From the NCBI RefSeq assembly GCF_023343835.1, contig NC_064433.1:181429777-181493776 (forward strand): a stretch of DNA of 64,000 nt, in the 5' to 3' direction. This DNA is from Lagopus muta (Eukaryota > Chordata > Aves > Galliformes > Phasianidae). The position numbers and the translations under genes are program-made. Under the pieces are notes generated by a model. That model searched no databases. It was not told where the DNA came from and saw only the letters and a program-made list of their open reading frames with translations. Each line of letters opens with the position of its first letter. Position 1 is the stretch's first letter. This document shows positions 24,901-36,900 of the stretch, in pieces.

Positions 24901-27900
24901 CAGCATTTTTGTGTCAGTATGAGAAGAAAAGTAAAACTTGCATGCCTTTGTCATTGTGAGCCGCTCATAGGCATTCACTGGAAAGACATAATCTATTTTT
25001 GGTCTTGGATGTGGGCTACATGGACTCAGACCATGCATAAATTCAAAAAATTCCCAAACAAGGATGCCCAGAAGAGATGCTTTTCAGAGAACTGAAGCCA
25101 AACAAAACTACAAAACACTCACAGACATAACTTAAACCTTATATTTAAGCATTCCTTTGGAAATTAACTGTTCATTAAAGCATCAGAATGCAATAATGCA
25201 AAGATAATCTCACGCTCCATAGATTTTATGTTAAGTAACAGAGGCTTAAAGCTGTTGTTGCTTTTCAGAAGACTGAGTGGTTTTGTAGCTAATGAAGGTG
25301 AAGTAAGATGAGGGAAAGGCTGTGAATAAATCTCAAGGAATATGTGTTCAAAGTGTTTTGTTCATGGTCTGCTGTCAAAAGCAAGACAGATGTGTATTCA
25401 TTTGGTTGATTTTGGTAGTGTTTCCTGTAAGAAGGAATCCAGGATTAGAAGTAATGGGAGAAATTAAATGAGAACACCTTGTGATTTAAAGCATTAATAA
25501 ATACATTTAAAATGCCAGGCAGTGTGTGAGACAATTGCTTCTATTTACCTGTTGTTTTCTAAAGCAAAAGAAACTGTTACAAAAACGGATTTCAAGCAAT
25601 AAGGCTTCTTTCATTAAGCCCATTCTAGTTGTTGTTAAAAGTCAAGCAAGGTAAGAAGGAAATTAATTGTTGTAAAGATGTTGCCACAGAAGCCATCTCA
25701 TTCTGTTTCACATGGTTTAGCACCACGTCTTGTCTTCCTGTTAGGACAGAGTTGTGTTCATCTCCTGATTTTTTCGTCTAAGGAATTCATTTTCTTTTTG
25801 TCTCTCTCCCATTTAGAAAACTTATTGGTGAACAGATTCTTACTTTACTGTGTGCAGATAAAGGGTGGAATATGGTAATAACGAAAGCAGTAACAGCAAC
25901 TGAGCAGAATAATCACCTCAGATTTGTTTGCTGCTGGGGACATCAGATGGCTGACTCAGAATAGTACCCATCTACAAATAAGTACAAATCTAAAAGTTGT
26001 GCTGTTGTACTCTTTTGTATTTGGAAGTCCACTCTACAGTATGCCACAGAGAAGCATCCCTGATGTTGGTACATCCTGTAGTTTATCTGTATCTTTTTGA
26101 TTTATTTTATTACTCCTGAAAGAAAAATATTTTTTATGCTTCAGTGTTAGAAACAGAAAATATGGAAATGAATGGAGGGTGATGTGCAAAAACAGGAAGA
26201 ATCTTAAAGTTAAGCCTTACAGGATAAATTCTTAATGAGAGGATTGGTTTGATTTCTTATTACAGCTTTGTTTACTCATGCGAAACGAAATTGAATCACA
26301 GAGGTCATCAGTGTTATACAAAAGCATAAAAATATATTTTTTAAATTCTCTACAAGAGAAATTTGAAAGTATTGGAAGCTTGTTGTGAGAAAAATATGTT
26401 AGTGTATCAGCTGGATTTCATGGTTTGCTAATAAAATGGCTGCTCTGCTAGAAGACAGTTTATTTTAAAACATTCCATTTTGACATACAAATGACAGCGT
26501 CTTCCTAACTAAGTGTCTCAGAACAGGACAATAAAAGAGATGCCTTTCCTGAAAGCTAAACTAAACCAAAAATTTACAGCCTTCTCTTTGCTCTTATTGG
26601 CTCTGTTCAACTGGTTTGTCAGCAGGTCTCGTGCAGACGAGATTCTCCAGCAGAGACAGTTAACCCTGCTTTTTTATAGTATTGTGTAATGCTCAAATTC
26701 TTTATTCAATCTGTAGGAAATTTCCTATCAATCCCAGACAATGTACGTACTTTACTGTAAGGAGGATTAATGTAAAACAAACAAAAGTCTGACAGAAACA
26801 AATCTGTCATCTTTATTGATTTGCATGAGAAATATTGATAGTTTCCTATTTTAAGTGGTTTGTACTGTCTGCTAATTATGTTGGATTTATGTAGATGGGA
26901 ATGCCAGTCTTAAACCAAAGGAATTATTATATTTAGATAGTTTCAGGTGATTATTTAAAAGCTAATGTAAAATGAATGGGTCCTTTGATGGGTCAGGTCA
27001 CTTTTTCTTTCTTTTTTTTTTTTTTTTGAATCCTTTGTTATTTTGGAATGTTTTTACAGAGAAATAGTTTTGTCATGCAAAAAACATTGTATTAATCTTG
27101 TTGTTCTCTTACAGGGCAGCACAACTATTTATGTGCTGGAAGAAATGACTGCATAGTTGATAAAATTCGTAGGAAGAATTGTCCAGCGTGTCGCTTGAGG
27201 AAGTGCTGTCAAGCTGGAATGGTCCTGGGAGGTGAGCTGCTTTCCACATCTCACTTGGAGAAATAGGCAGTCAAGAAACTTCACTCTCTTGAGTTTAATC
27301 TCGATTTGATGCTGTAAAGGAAGGAGCCACATTAAAATGGTATTCTTGGAAGGATTACCTGATGTTCAAAATAATTTTAATTCTTTCCTTGTAATTTTTC
27401 TTTAATGAAAGTCTGGAAATGCTGGAGCAAAAATAACTTTCTGTATGAACTGGTGATGTATACTTACATTCATTTTCTTGAAACAGGAGGAATTGTATTT
27501 TTTGTGTTTATTTATTAATAGTCCTGAATCATTTGATAAGAAAAGCAAACAGAGATCAACACAAAATCTGATGTAGGGAACCTGCTTTGGCAGGGGGGTT
27601 GGACTCGATGATCTCTGGAGGTCCCTTCCAACCCCTACAATTCTGTGATTCTGTGATCAGAGATCAGTACTCTCTCTGCTTTTCTGCTGACCTCATCATT
27701 GCTTTGTATAGAATTCAACAGTTTGTTTTTTTTTTTTAATCCTTCTTTTCCACTTGAGGGGTTTAAGCAGTGATTGTAGCAATGCAATAGACTTGTGCAT
27801 ACTAGGTACTGGGAATTCCTGTCTTCATATTATGTCTTGCTGTAACAGATTTTTTTTTTTTAACATAACATTAATCTGTGTTGAGTCCTCTGTCTTCAAC

Positions 27901-30900
27901 AGCACAGGGAGTAAATGGTACAAGGTCATGTAGCTACTTGACAAGTTTTGCTATGCCAATATGTAGGAATAATATGTATTTTTTCTTTTTTTTCTTCTTT
28001 TGCTTTTTTTTTTGTTTTTGTATTTTACATGAGAACTTAAACTGTGTGATGTTTTGCACCAGCGCAGGGCTTGAAGAAATGTATGGCTGAAGATGTATGG
28101 CAAGGAGGAATATATTTTCAAATGGAATTTGTGGAGAAAAAAAAAAAAAAGGCAAAAAAAATATATTTTTCTAGTGTGTTTTAGCGAATTAAATGTTTCT
28201 CTTTCTACATTTCTGTATTGTTTTTCCCCTTGAAAGAAGAACTGGCATTATATACAGTTGGTAATTTCATTATTTTGTTGTGTGTGTGTCCATTCATAAA
28301 TTAAAATGAGTATGTATTTTCAGGCTGACAGTTTGATTGCACAGCTGTATGCTTTCAGCTTCTGTAATATTCTTTGGCTGCTCCAGCACTTTGCACACAT
28401 GGCCATTGTGTCATTCTTACATTTTATGCTTTTATCAGTGAAGTAAATCAGTATTCCCCATCATAGGCCAGCTGTTACTGCCTCTCTGGGCTTCAGCCTT
28501 CTTAAGAGACAGTGCTGCAGCTGCAGGGAGCAGTTCATGTGATGTGAGGAGGGAGAGGCAGTGCTTCAGGCTGGGTTCTGTTCTGTGACATGCCCCTGAG
28601 CTTCTTTGAGTCCTGTTCTCCAAACTGTGTCCCTCTCATCTCACAGCATTGGAGATACAGAGAATAATGGCAGTCATTAGCCTTCTCCCCCCTTGCTGCA
28701 CATTGTTTGGCCTCCTCTTGGTGAAAAAAACAGCACTGCCAAGAGTATTGGTGACATTAGACTGGGGAAGGAGGACAGAATGAGAACATGTGATGGACAT
28801 CAGCTAGACAGTAGCTCAGCACCTCAATGCCACTCTCTCATTTCCCTTTCTCAGAAAGGCAGGTGAAGAAAATCTGATGGGGAAAAAAAGCTCTTGGGTT
28901 GAGATAAGGACAGGGAGATTGCTCACCAATGACTGTCATGGACAAAACAGACTCAGCTCAGGGAGATTAATTTCATTTTTTGCCTGTGGCTAACTGCCCA
29001 GGGCAGTGAGAATTAAAAGCAAACTGCGAACACCTTCCCACCCTCTCCTGTTTCTTCCTGCTGACCAGTGCAGAGGAATGGGGAATGGGGGCTGCAGTCG
29101 GCTCATAACTCTTCATCTCTGCCACTCCTCCATGTTCATTCTCTGCCCCTTTCCACATGGCTTCCTCTCAAAACAATTCTGTTTGGCTTTCCCAAACACT
29201 GCAGCTCTCCTAGCACTGCTCCAACACAGCTCCTTCTCATAGGTCCCACCCACAGGCATTGTTCCAGCGCAGTCCCATGGGCAGCAGCTCCCCCTGCCCT
29301 CCTGCCTCACCGTGGGCAGCCTCCATGGGCTGCACATCCTACCTGGGCTGCTCCTGCAGGGGTATCTGTGAGCTGTGCCTCCTTCAGCCATCATCCACTG
29401 CTGCACAGTGGGCTCCTCCATGGCTGCACGTGGAAATGTGCTCTGTTCTCCGCCTGTGGGCTGCAGGGGGACAAGCCTCTCCTTCATGGGCCTCTCCTGG
29501 GCTGCAGGGAACTGCTGCTTTGTGCCTGGAGCACATCCTGCCCTCCTCCTGCACTGACCTTGGGGGTGCAGGGCTGCTTCTCTCCCATCTCTCAGCCCTC
29601 TCTCCCAGCTTTCTGTCCCTTCAGTCCACTCTCCCAGAGGCACACCCGGCATTGCTCACAGCTCAGCTCTGCCCAGTGGTGGGTCCCTGTGCTCACAGAG
29701 CCACCCCTGCAGTCTTACCACATCTGAATCCTTTCTACACATAACTACACATATCCTTTGGATCCTTCTTAGGGAATGGTGTTATTTTAGATCTGGGGGA
29801 GGAATCTCATAAAATCCTGAATTAGAAGGAACCCGTAAGGATCACCAAGTCCAACCCCTAGCTTCTTCATACAGGACCATCTTAAACAAGAACATCCAAA
29901 TGTTTTTTGAGCTCTGGCAGTTTGAGGCTGTGTTTGAGGCTGCCCTGGGCAGCCTGTTGTATGTCCACCATCCTCTGGTGAGGAATATTTTTCTAATACC
30001 CAACCATCCCAGGATGCAACAAACATACATTTTGCTCTGTGTGTAGGTTCCTAAAGTGTAAGAAAGCTGGACTATTTTGCTAGCAATACTGTGAAATAGT
30101 ATGTCTTCATTAATGTGTTCTTGTATGAGGATTTTATATCCTCGTATTTGAAAACACAATCTGATAGTAAAGGCACTCCATCATGTATTGGGAGAATATA
30201 AACTTCCTTGTTCTCTCTGAATGACTGTTTTTTCCAATCTATTACTAGGAAGGTGTAAATAGTTTCTTTGTAGTTGGTGCTAGGCAGCTCTACCTAACCA
30301 GTTTGTGCTGATGTTTAGTCCTTTTCTGAACATACCTAACCAGTGCTGTCTTTCATTGATTGTGGAGGCTGTTCCAGTCCAGTTCTTGGAGGAGCACGTG
30401 ATCTCTGCCTACATATTCCTGCCTGCTCCAGTGATGTGGTAGCAAGCGGGAAGCAGGGAACAGTGATGCAATGGAATAAAGAAAATATCAAGTGGAGCCA
30501 TGACTGTGGCATCTCTATTTTTTTTCTCAGCTGGTTCAGATTGAGTGTAGTGTGTCATGTGCTCTTGGTGAATAGGTCTGGGGAGAGTAGGAAGCTAATT
30601 TCACAGATTGAAGTGGAGCAATTAATGCTAAAGAGGAAAGAAAAGACAAATTTAGAAAAAAAAAAGATGAAAACTGCATAGATCTTATATTGCAAATGAG
30701 GATTTAAAATCCAAATAAAAAAATGCCCTCTATATTACTATTGGTCTTACTACTCTCATATATCTTACTTTTGCTCTTTACCATTTTTTGCACTTCGTTT
30801 GCTGCACACATCTTGCAATGTTCATCACAGCATGACTCTGCTTATTTGGATAATTATCCTCGGGGAGTAAGTGTCCACAAGCAAATTCGCGATCCATAGG

Positions 30901-33900
30901 GAAAATTGTATACTTGGATACCTCGTGAACTATGTTTTGGAATTGTTCAATACTTCAAATCTTTTCCTGTGTTTACAGCCTGTAAGAATGTTGCACATTT
31001 TGTGATTTCGGTCCTTCAGTCAGAACTTCCATAGATACACTTATTTTCTTTTGCTTATATGTGATTTCTTAATTCTAGCCTTCAGTAACTGAGCAAGGAC
31101 CTTCTATAGTATTTAATATTTTTATATATTTTAATATTTAATATTTTAATATTTAATATTTAATATTTTAATTTAATAATAAAATTTAATTTAATATTCT
31201 ATAGTATTTAATTTTAATTTAATTTTAAAGGTGAAGAAGACTATAAGATTTTACAGAATGTTAAGTATAGATTCCAAATACGTGAAATTAATTTTACTGT
31301 TGGGAGTGCTCTTGTCTTCTACTGAATGTTACTGAATGGCAACCATATAGATAGATGAAAAGTGTATTACATTGGCAGCAGCTCCATTTTCTGCCCCTAC
31401 CTCACAGCAGTTAAATGGGTCTGCACTGTTTTCAAAAGAAATTCTAGTCAGTGCATTACCTAGTAGCAAGAAATAGCTTTAGCAACTGTAATTTCTTGAT
31501 GTATACAAAGAAAATATTAATGAAAGCATGTGTTTCATAATGCCCTAATTTCTCTTCTCTGTGGGAATGTTAATTTAAGTTCTGTTGTTTCAGAACTGCA
31601 CATGTTAATCCATCTCCTTTCTAGTCTTCTACCTAATAGGGTAGCAGAAGGCTTTGTCAGATCCTGGAGTAAACGAACACTCAACTTTTTTTCCTATCAG
31701 TGGATTTGTGATTTTCCCAGGCTGACTATCATTGATTCCTTGTTCTGCTCTACTGCTAAATCATCACACTATTCATTGTTTCAGTCAGCTTTCAGTCCTC
31801 ATTGCAATGATTGGATGCAGACAAATCTTAATTAATTTTCCAGGTAATGGAAGTGGTAGTGTCAGCGGGCTTATTAAAATCAAGATGTATGACTTCTGCT
31901 TTTCTGCTTTGTTCCTCTATTTTGTATACACCCTCCTAGGGTGTACACAGTTTGTTCTGCTACACAAAACGTAAGAGCAGAGTGACCTTAAAGTCAGAGC
32001 CACAGTGTTCTGTCAAGAGTAATAAGTCATTGACATTTTTCACCTGATTAGAGTGATTGCAGGGTGTGAGGAAGGACAGTGAGGTGTTTGACTTTCACTA
32101 GAAATCGATCCATTTTAATACAAAATTTCCACTATTAATAATGATGGATTGGCTGTTTTATTCTGTGTACCTAGTTAGAAGAATATTAAAAAACAGAATT
32201 ATGGTATGTGTAATGGAGAAAATCACAGTATATTTGATGCTAAGATGATGTAGGTTTTATTGTTTTTATTACTTTGTCTTCTAAGTACACATACTACTCA
32301 AATACTATATCACTTGCTCTTTGTAGTAAATCAGGGAACTGTGAGTACCAGGAAGCTGCTTGAGTGGCTGGCCATCCAATTTAAAACAAATTAGTGAAAA
32401 TGACAGAAAGAACAGATGTTCTGTATAAATGTGCACAGAATGGTCTTACACTAACATAAATAGTTGCCAGGTTGGATTATTAGTCTTTGCACATTATAGG
32501 GCATAGTAGAGACATTTGCTTAACTTAAAGCAGGAAATTATTTCAATGTTTTTGTAAGCTACGATTGAAAAAACAGTACTACTTTCAAATCTTTGTTGTT
32601 CTCCCTGTGTCCTTAAGAGTGAAAATCTGTGATGGTTTCCTTGCAATAGATAGGAAAGTTTACTGTGACTTACCTATAGGTAACAAGTGGATTTGGTGTA
32701 CTGCTAGCTCTTAAACAGCATAATTAGATATAAATGCATACATAAGTCTGCAAGACAGTGCAACATTAATTCTGATCCATTTAATCTCTTGGAAACATGG
32801 GTACTTATTAACTACTCACATTTCCACATGGTAAGTGCTCTGTTTCTTTTTTTACTTGTTCTCTGAACTGTAAAAATATCTGAAATCATTATTTCACTTG
32901 AAATCATTATTTATGAACTACCAAATGCATTGTTCCCTCTCTGCTTTCCTTCATGCCTAAACAATAGTTAATGGGAAATTCCCAGCATGTTTAGGACTAT
33001 ATAAGTATTTTCTATGGTAGAAATTGGTCCAAGTGTCTATTATTCTGTGTTTTGTTTTCTCTTTTGGTGTTTTTGTTTTCTTTTGTTTTATTTTGCCCAG
33101 ATGTAAGATAATTTGTAAGTTGGTGTTGGGTTGTTTACTAAGGACTCACTGATCAGGAATATTTATATCCTTATTACAAGTGATAAAATAAGCATAAGAT
33201 TGGCACAGAACTTGATACAGAGCTAATTGACCTCACAGTTAAGTTAGTGGGAGTACAACCTGTGACTTCATTGGATAATGACTGCTGTTGAAGAGCCCAT
33301 CCTTCACATTTATACGGTTAATAACATGTGAAGTGTGACCAGGAGGGCGAGGGAGGTGTCTCTGCCCCTCTACTCAGCTCTTGTGGGACCTCACCTGGAG
33401 TACTGTGCCCAGTTCTGGAGCCTTCAACACAAGAAGGACATGGGGCTGTTGGAGTAGGTCCAGAGGAGGGCCACAGTGATATCAGAGGGCTGGAGCACCT
33501 GGAATGTTGGGGCTCTTCAGCCTGGAGAAGAGAAGGCTCCAAAGGGACCTTAGGAAAAAGGGGCCTACAGGAAAGCTGGGGAGGGACTTCTATTAAGGGC
33601 ATGTAGCAATAGGACAAGGCTGGCTGGGGCTTTAAGGAACACTGGCACTGGATGACCTTAAAGGTCCCTTCCAACCCAAACGATTCCATGATTCTATGGT
33701 TCTGTTTCTTGAAATTTTGTTTAGCATACTCTCTTTGGATTTTAAATAGTGTTCTAATTAAAATGGAAGTTTTGCACTTTTGTGTACACCTTTCTTTTCT
33801 GTTTGTAAAATGTGTAAGTATTCATATTTGTGATAGGAAAATAAAAAAACTTCTACTTTTTAAAGCAAATTTGAGCTTTTTAGTTGCAATCATCTACTCA

Positions 33901-36900
33901 TTCCTGTCTGGTTCAAAAACAAGAGGATTGATTCTTCCTTCAGCTATGCCAGTATACATCAAGAGTTACTAAAGACATGGAATTTTTTCTGTATTAAGTA
34001 TTTAGAAAGAACAGAAGGAATCTTTCCATGTTTGATGTATTAATCTTCTTTTATGTTACACTATGACATTAATGTACTAATGAATGTTTTAAAAAGGTCA
34101 GTGCAGGTCTCTGGAGTATCCATCTTAGATATTCCAAAATGGAGATACAGGATTTTGATAAATTTTGTTATCTTCTATTATGTGGGAGCAAATAAAGAAA
34201 AGGGAATGGGTTTGTTCCTACATAAATCCATTTTTATTGAAACCTTCCGTTTTGCATGTAGCTGGGAGACAGAAAGTTTCCAAGGAGGAAGGCGATGGAT
34301 GAGACACACTGCTCGTGTCCCTAGGTGCCTCCAATGCCCTGCTGAGAAAGGATTCGTAGCACATGCTGAAATTAAGGTGTGCTCCCTTACTCCAGTATCC
34401 TGGAGTCTCTTTGGTGCATAGGTTGCATTCTGACAGTGCAGCAGTACTATCAACTAAAACAAAAAGAGGACAGTAACAGAGATTTTTCTGTCACATTTAT
34501 TTAGTGTGTGTTATTTCCCCTGTCGAATATTTCACTTATAAATAAAAATACTGCTTTTTTCAAAAGATAATGTGATATGCATTATGTCAGCCAAATGCAT
34601 ACACAGTGCTACGCTTCTACTACTCTTCTCATTTACTTTTAGTGTTATTTGTGTTTTACCTTTTTACAATACAATTTCTCAATGATTCAGTGATATGATA
34701 GGCAGGGATTTTCTTTTCCACCACTGAAATTTGCTGCATGTCTTTTCTGCTTTTTACAGTACAATATGCAGCACCTCAACAACTAAAAATATTGACTTCT
34801 GGTTTGTTTGATATATCTTTTTTTTGAACAGAGCATTCTCCTTCCTTATTGTTTTCTTTAAGATTGAGTCTTGTGAGCCTCTTAATTTTCTTGAGAGAAT
34901 GACTTAGTATATGTTTGCTGTCACCCTGCTCCTCTCTCATTGTTCCACTGACATCTATATCAATATAAGTACCTGCTTCTTTATTATGATATACATTTTT
35001 TACTATGGAAAACTTGTTTAACAGCACTGAGGAATTTAACGACCTAACAGCAAGTTTTACCTTTGATGATCTGTTTAAAGCAAACACATTCCATGTAGCC
35101 ATAAATATGACTTTTCCTTGAAACCTGTAGTTTGTTACTGAGTGTTGCTGTTTTCGAGCCCTTGAAGGTTTGGTTTTTGGTGTCCATGTGGTGTACCTCC
35201 AGCCCTGAAAGAATTTGGAAGAGTTGCTACCTAGAGCTCTGTATGTTTACAAAGCCATTACAGGTGTAGTCTCTTTGTCTTTATTTTGGGAAAGCATCTC
35301 AAGTTTTGTTTTGTTCTGTTTTTCTGATTATTTTTTTTTTACAAACCACTTCACTCTAGAAAGTGAAGAGTTTTCAGAGGGTTAGCAAGGTTTTACAGTA
35401 TATGTTGACCTTTCAGTCATTCCTGGATTCTGTTTTCATTCTTGTGAACAGCAGGAAAATATTACATGAAAGATTACCAAAATGGAATTTATCTACTAGA
35501 CTGAAATGCCTTCCTGGAATTGAAGCAAAGGAATTTTTCTGTGTGATAATTACTTACCTGCATTTCTGTTTCTGAATATTAGTGAGGAAAAAAAAAAACA
35601 AAAACAAAAACGAACAGTGTCCTTAATTAACACTGAATAGCAACCGAACTGTAGAGCCAGCTGGCTGGGCTGTCGGATGGAACAGTGGGAAGTGAACCAG
35701 AGAAAACTTTATGAGGTTACAGTAACCTAGAATTCATGCAATAATTTTAGTGGGTGGGTTCCGTTCATCTCACAGTGCAGAGAGGAGGTTTTGGAGAGAT
35801 AAACTCTTAAGAATTTTCCAAGATTATTTCTTAATTATATAAATAGTAAAAAAATCAACTTAGAAGGCTGTTCTATTTGTTGTAGATGGAAAGTGTAATC
35901 TAGCTGTACTGGAAGATATTGATGTTTCTGCTTCAAGTTTTTTAACAGATCTGCAATTTTATTTTTTTTTTCAGGTCGAAAATTTAAAAAGCTTAACAAA
36001 ATTAAGGTTGTGAGGACATTAGATGTTGCACTCCAGCAGCCTGCAGCCCTTCAGGATGAAAGCCAATCTCTATCGCAAAGGCTGTCCTTTTCTCCAAATC
36101 AAGAAATACAGTTTGTTCCCCCAGTGATAAGTGTTTTGCGAGGCATTGAGCCTGAAGTTGTCTATGCTGGTTATGACAATACAAAACCTGAAACACCAAG
36201 TTCCTTGCTGACCAGTCTAAATCATCTTTGTGAGAGGCAACTTCTTTGTGTAGTCAAGTGGTCAAAATTGCTACCAGGTAATAGCAGTTCTTGTTGTAGT
36301 GAATTCTTGTTAAGCAAATATGTCATAAGCCAAGCAGTCAAAAGAGAAGATCGCTTGCTTATTGTCTGCATGTTACTTAATTCTTAAGAAACTGTTAAAG
36401 GATTAAGTTTCCACTTCGTCAGATGATGTATGCACTAATCAAATGCATTCTAATGGGAAGTCCTTTGTAAATTAAAGTTTGTTTATACTTACTCAAAAAA
36501 AAAAGCAAACCCAAACAATAGAGGTCCAGAGTGTTTCTATTCTTGATCATTATAGCAGCCTTTCCATCCTAACTCTTCTGACTCTACTATTCATACTTTG
36601 AGTTTATATATATTTTTTTCTTTTCTGCATGTTCTTCATTCTTACTCTTGTTGAAAAGAATTTTAAAAGAAACAGAGAAAAACTACAATACTAATAGCTA
36701 AACAGCTCACAAATACTCTATGAATGAGAAGCAACTGAATTTCTGAGGAACTAAGAAATACAAAAGAAAAGGTCGTGATTATATATCTGTGTTCTCTGTA
36801 TGGTAATAGAAGCCTGGTCCTGGGATCTATAAAAATCAGAATATTAAGTTGGAGGCCTAGAAATGTGCTTTAATTTGGGCTCAACTGACACTTCTGTCCT

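Larger units (their letters stand above)
14408..27114 (+). other. PGR intron 2 (12.7 kb)
   Basis: The largest intron, separating the two zinc-finger exons. It holds a CR1 fragment (18576-18682), a mariner remnant (19651-20171), a pair of inverted 110-bp repeats (21604-21714 and 22802-22914), a T11A18 palindrome (14793-14821), an A-run at 15494-15510 and a (TTTA)n tract at 19411-19434. Elsewhere it is AT-rich with only short, unsupported open frames. Confidence 0.9.
27232..35974 (+). other. PGR intron 3 (8.7 kb)
   Basis: Separates the DNA-binding exons from the hinge. It contains CR1 pieces at 27559-27657, 29805-30012 and 33325-33702, a GC-rich block at about 28980-29730, and an AT-rich direct-repeat tract at 31102-31230. 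The remainder is AT-rich, with no gene recognised. It ends with a strong polypyrimidine tract and TTTTTCAG. Confidence 0.9.

Noticed and set aside
24793-25095. 100-codon open frame in intron 2
   Set aside because: No similarity to any family I know and no flanking splice signals that would fit the receptor.
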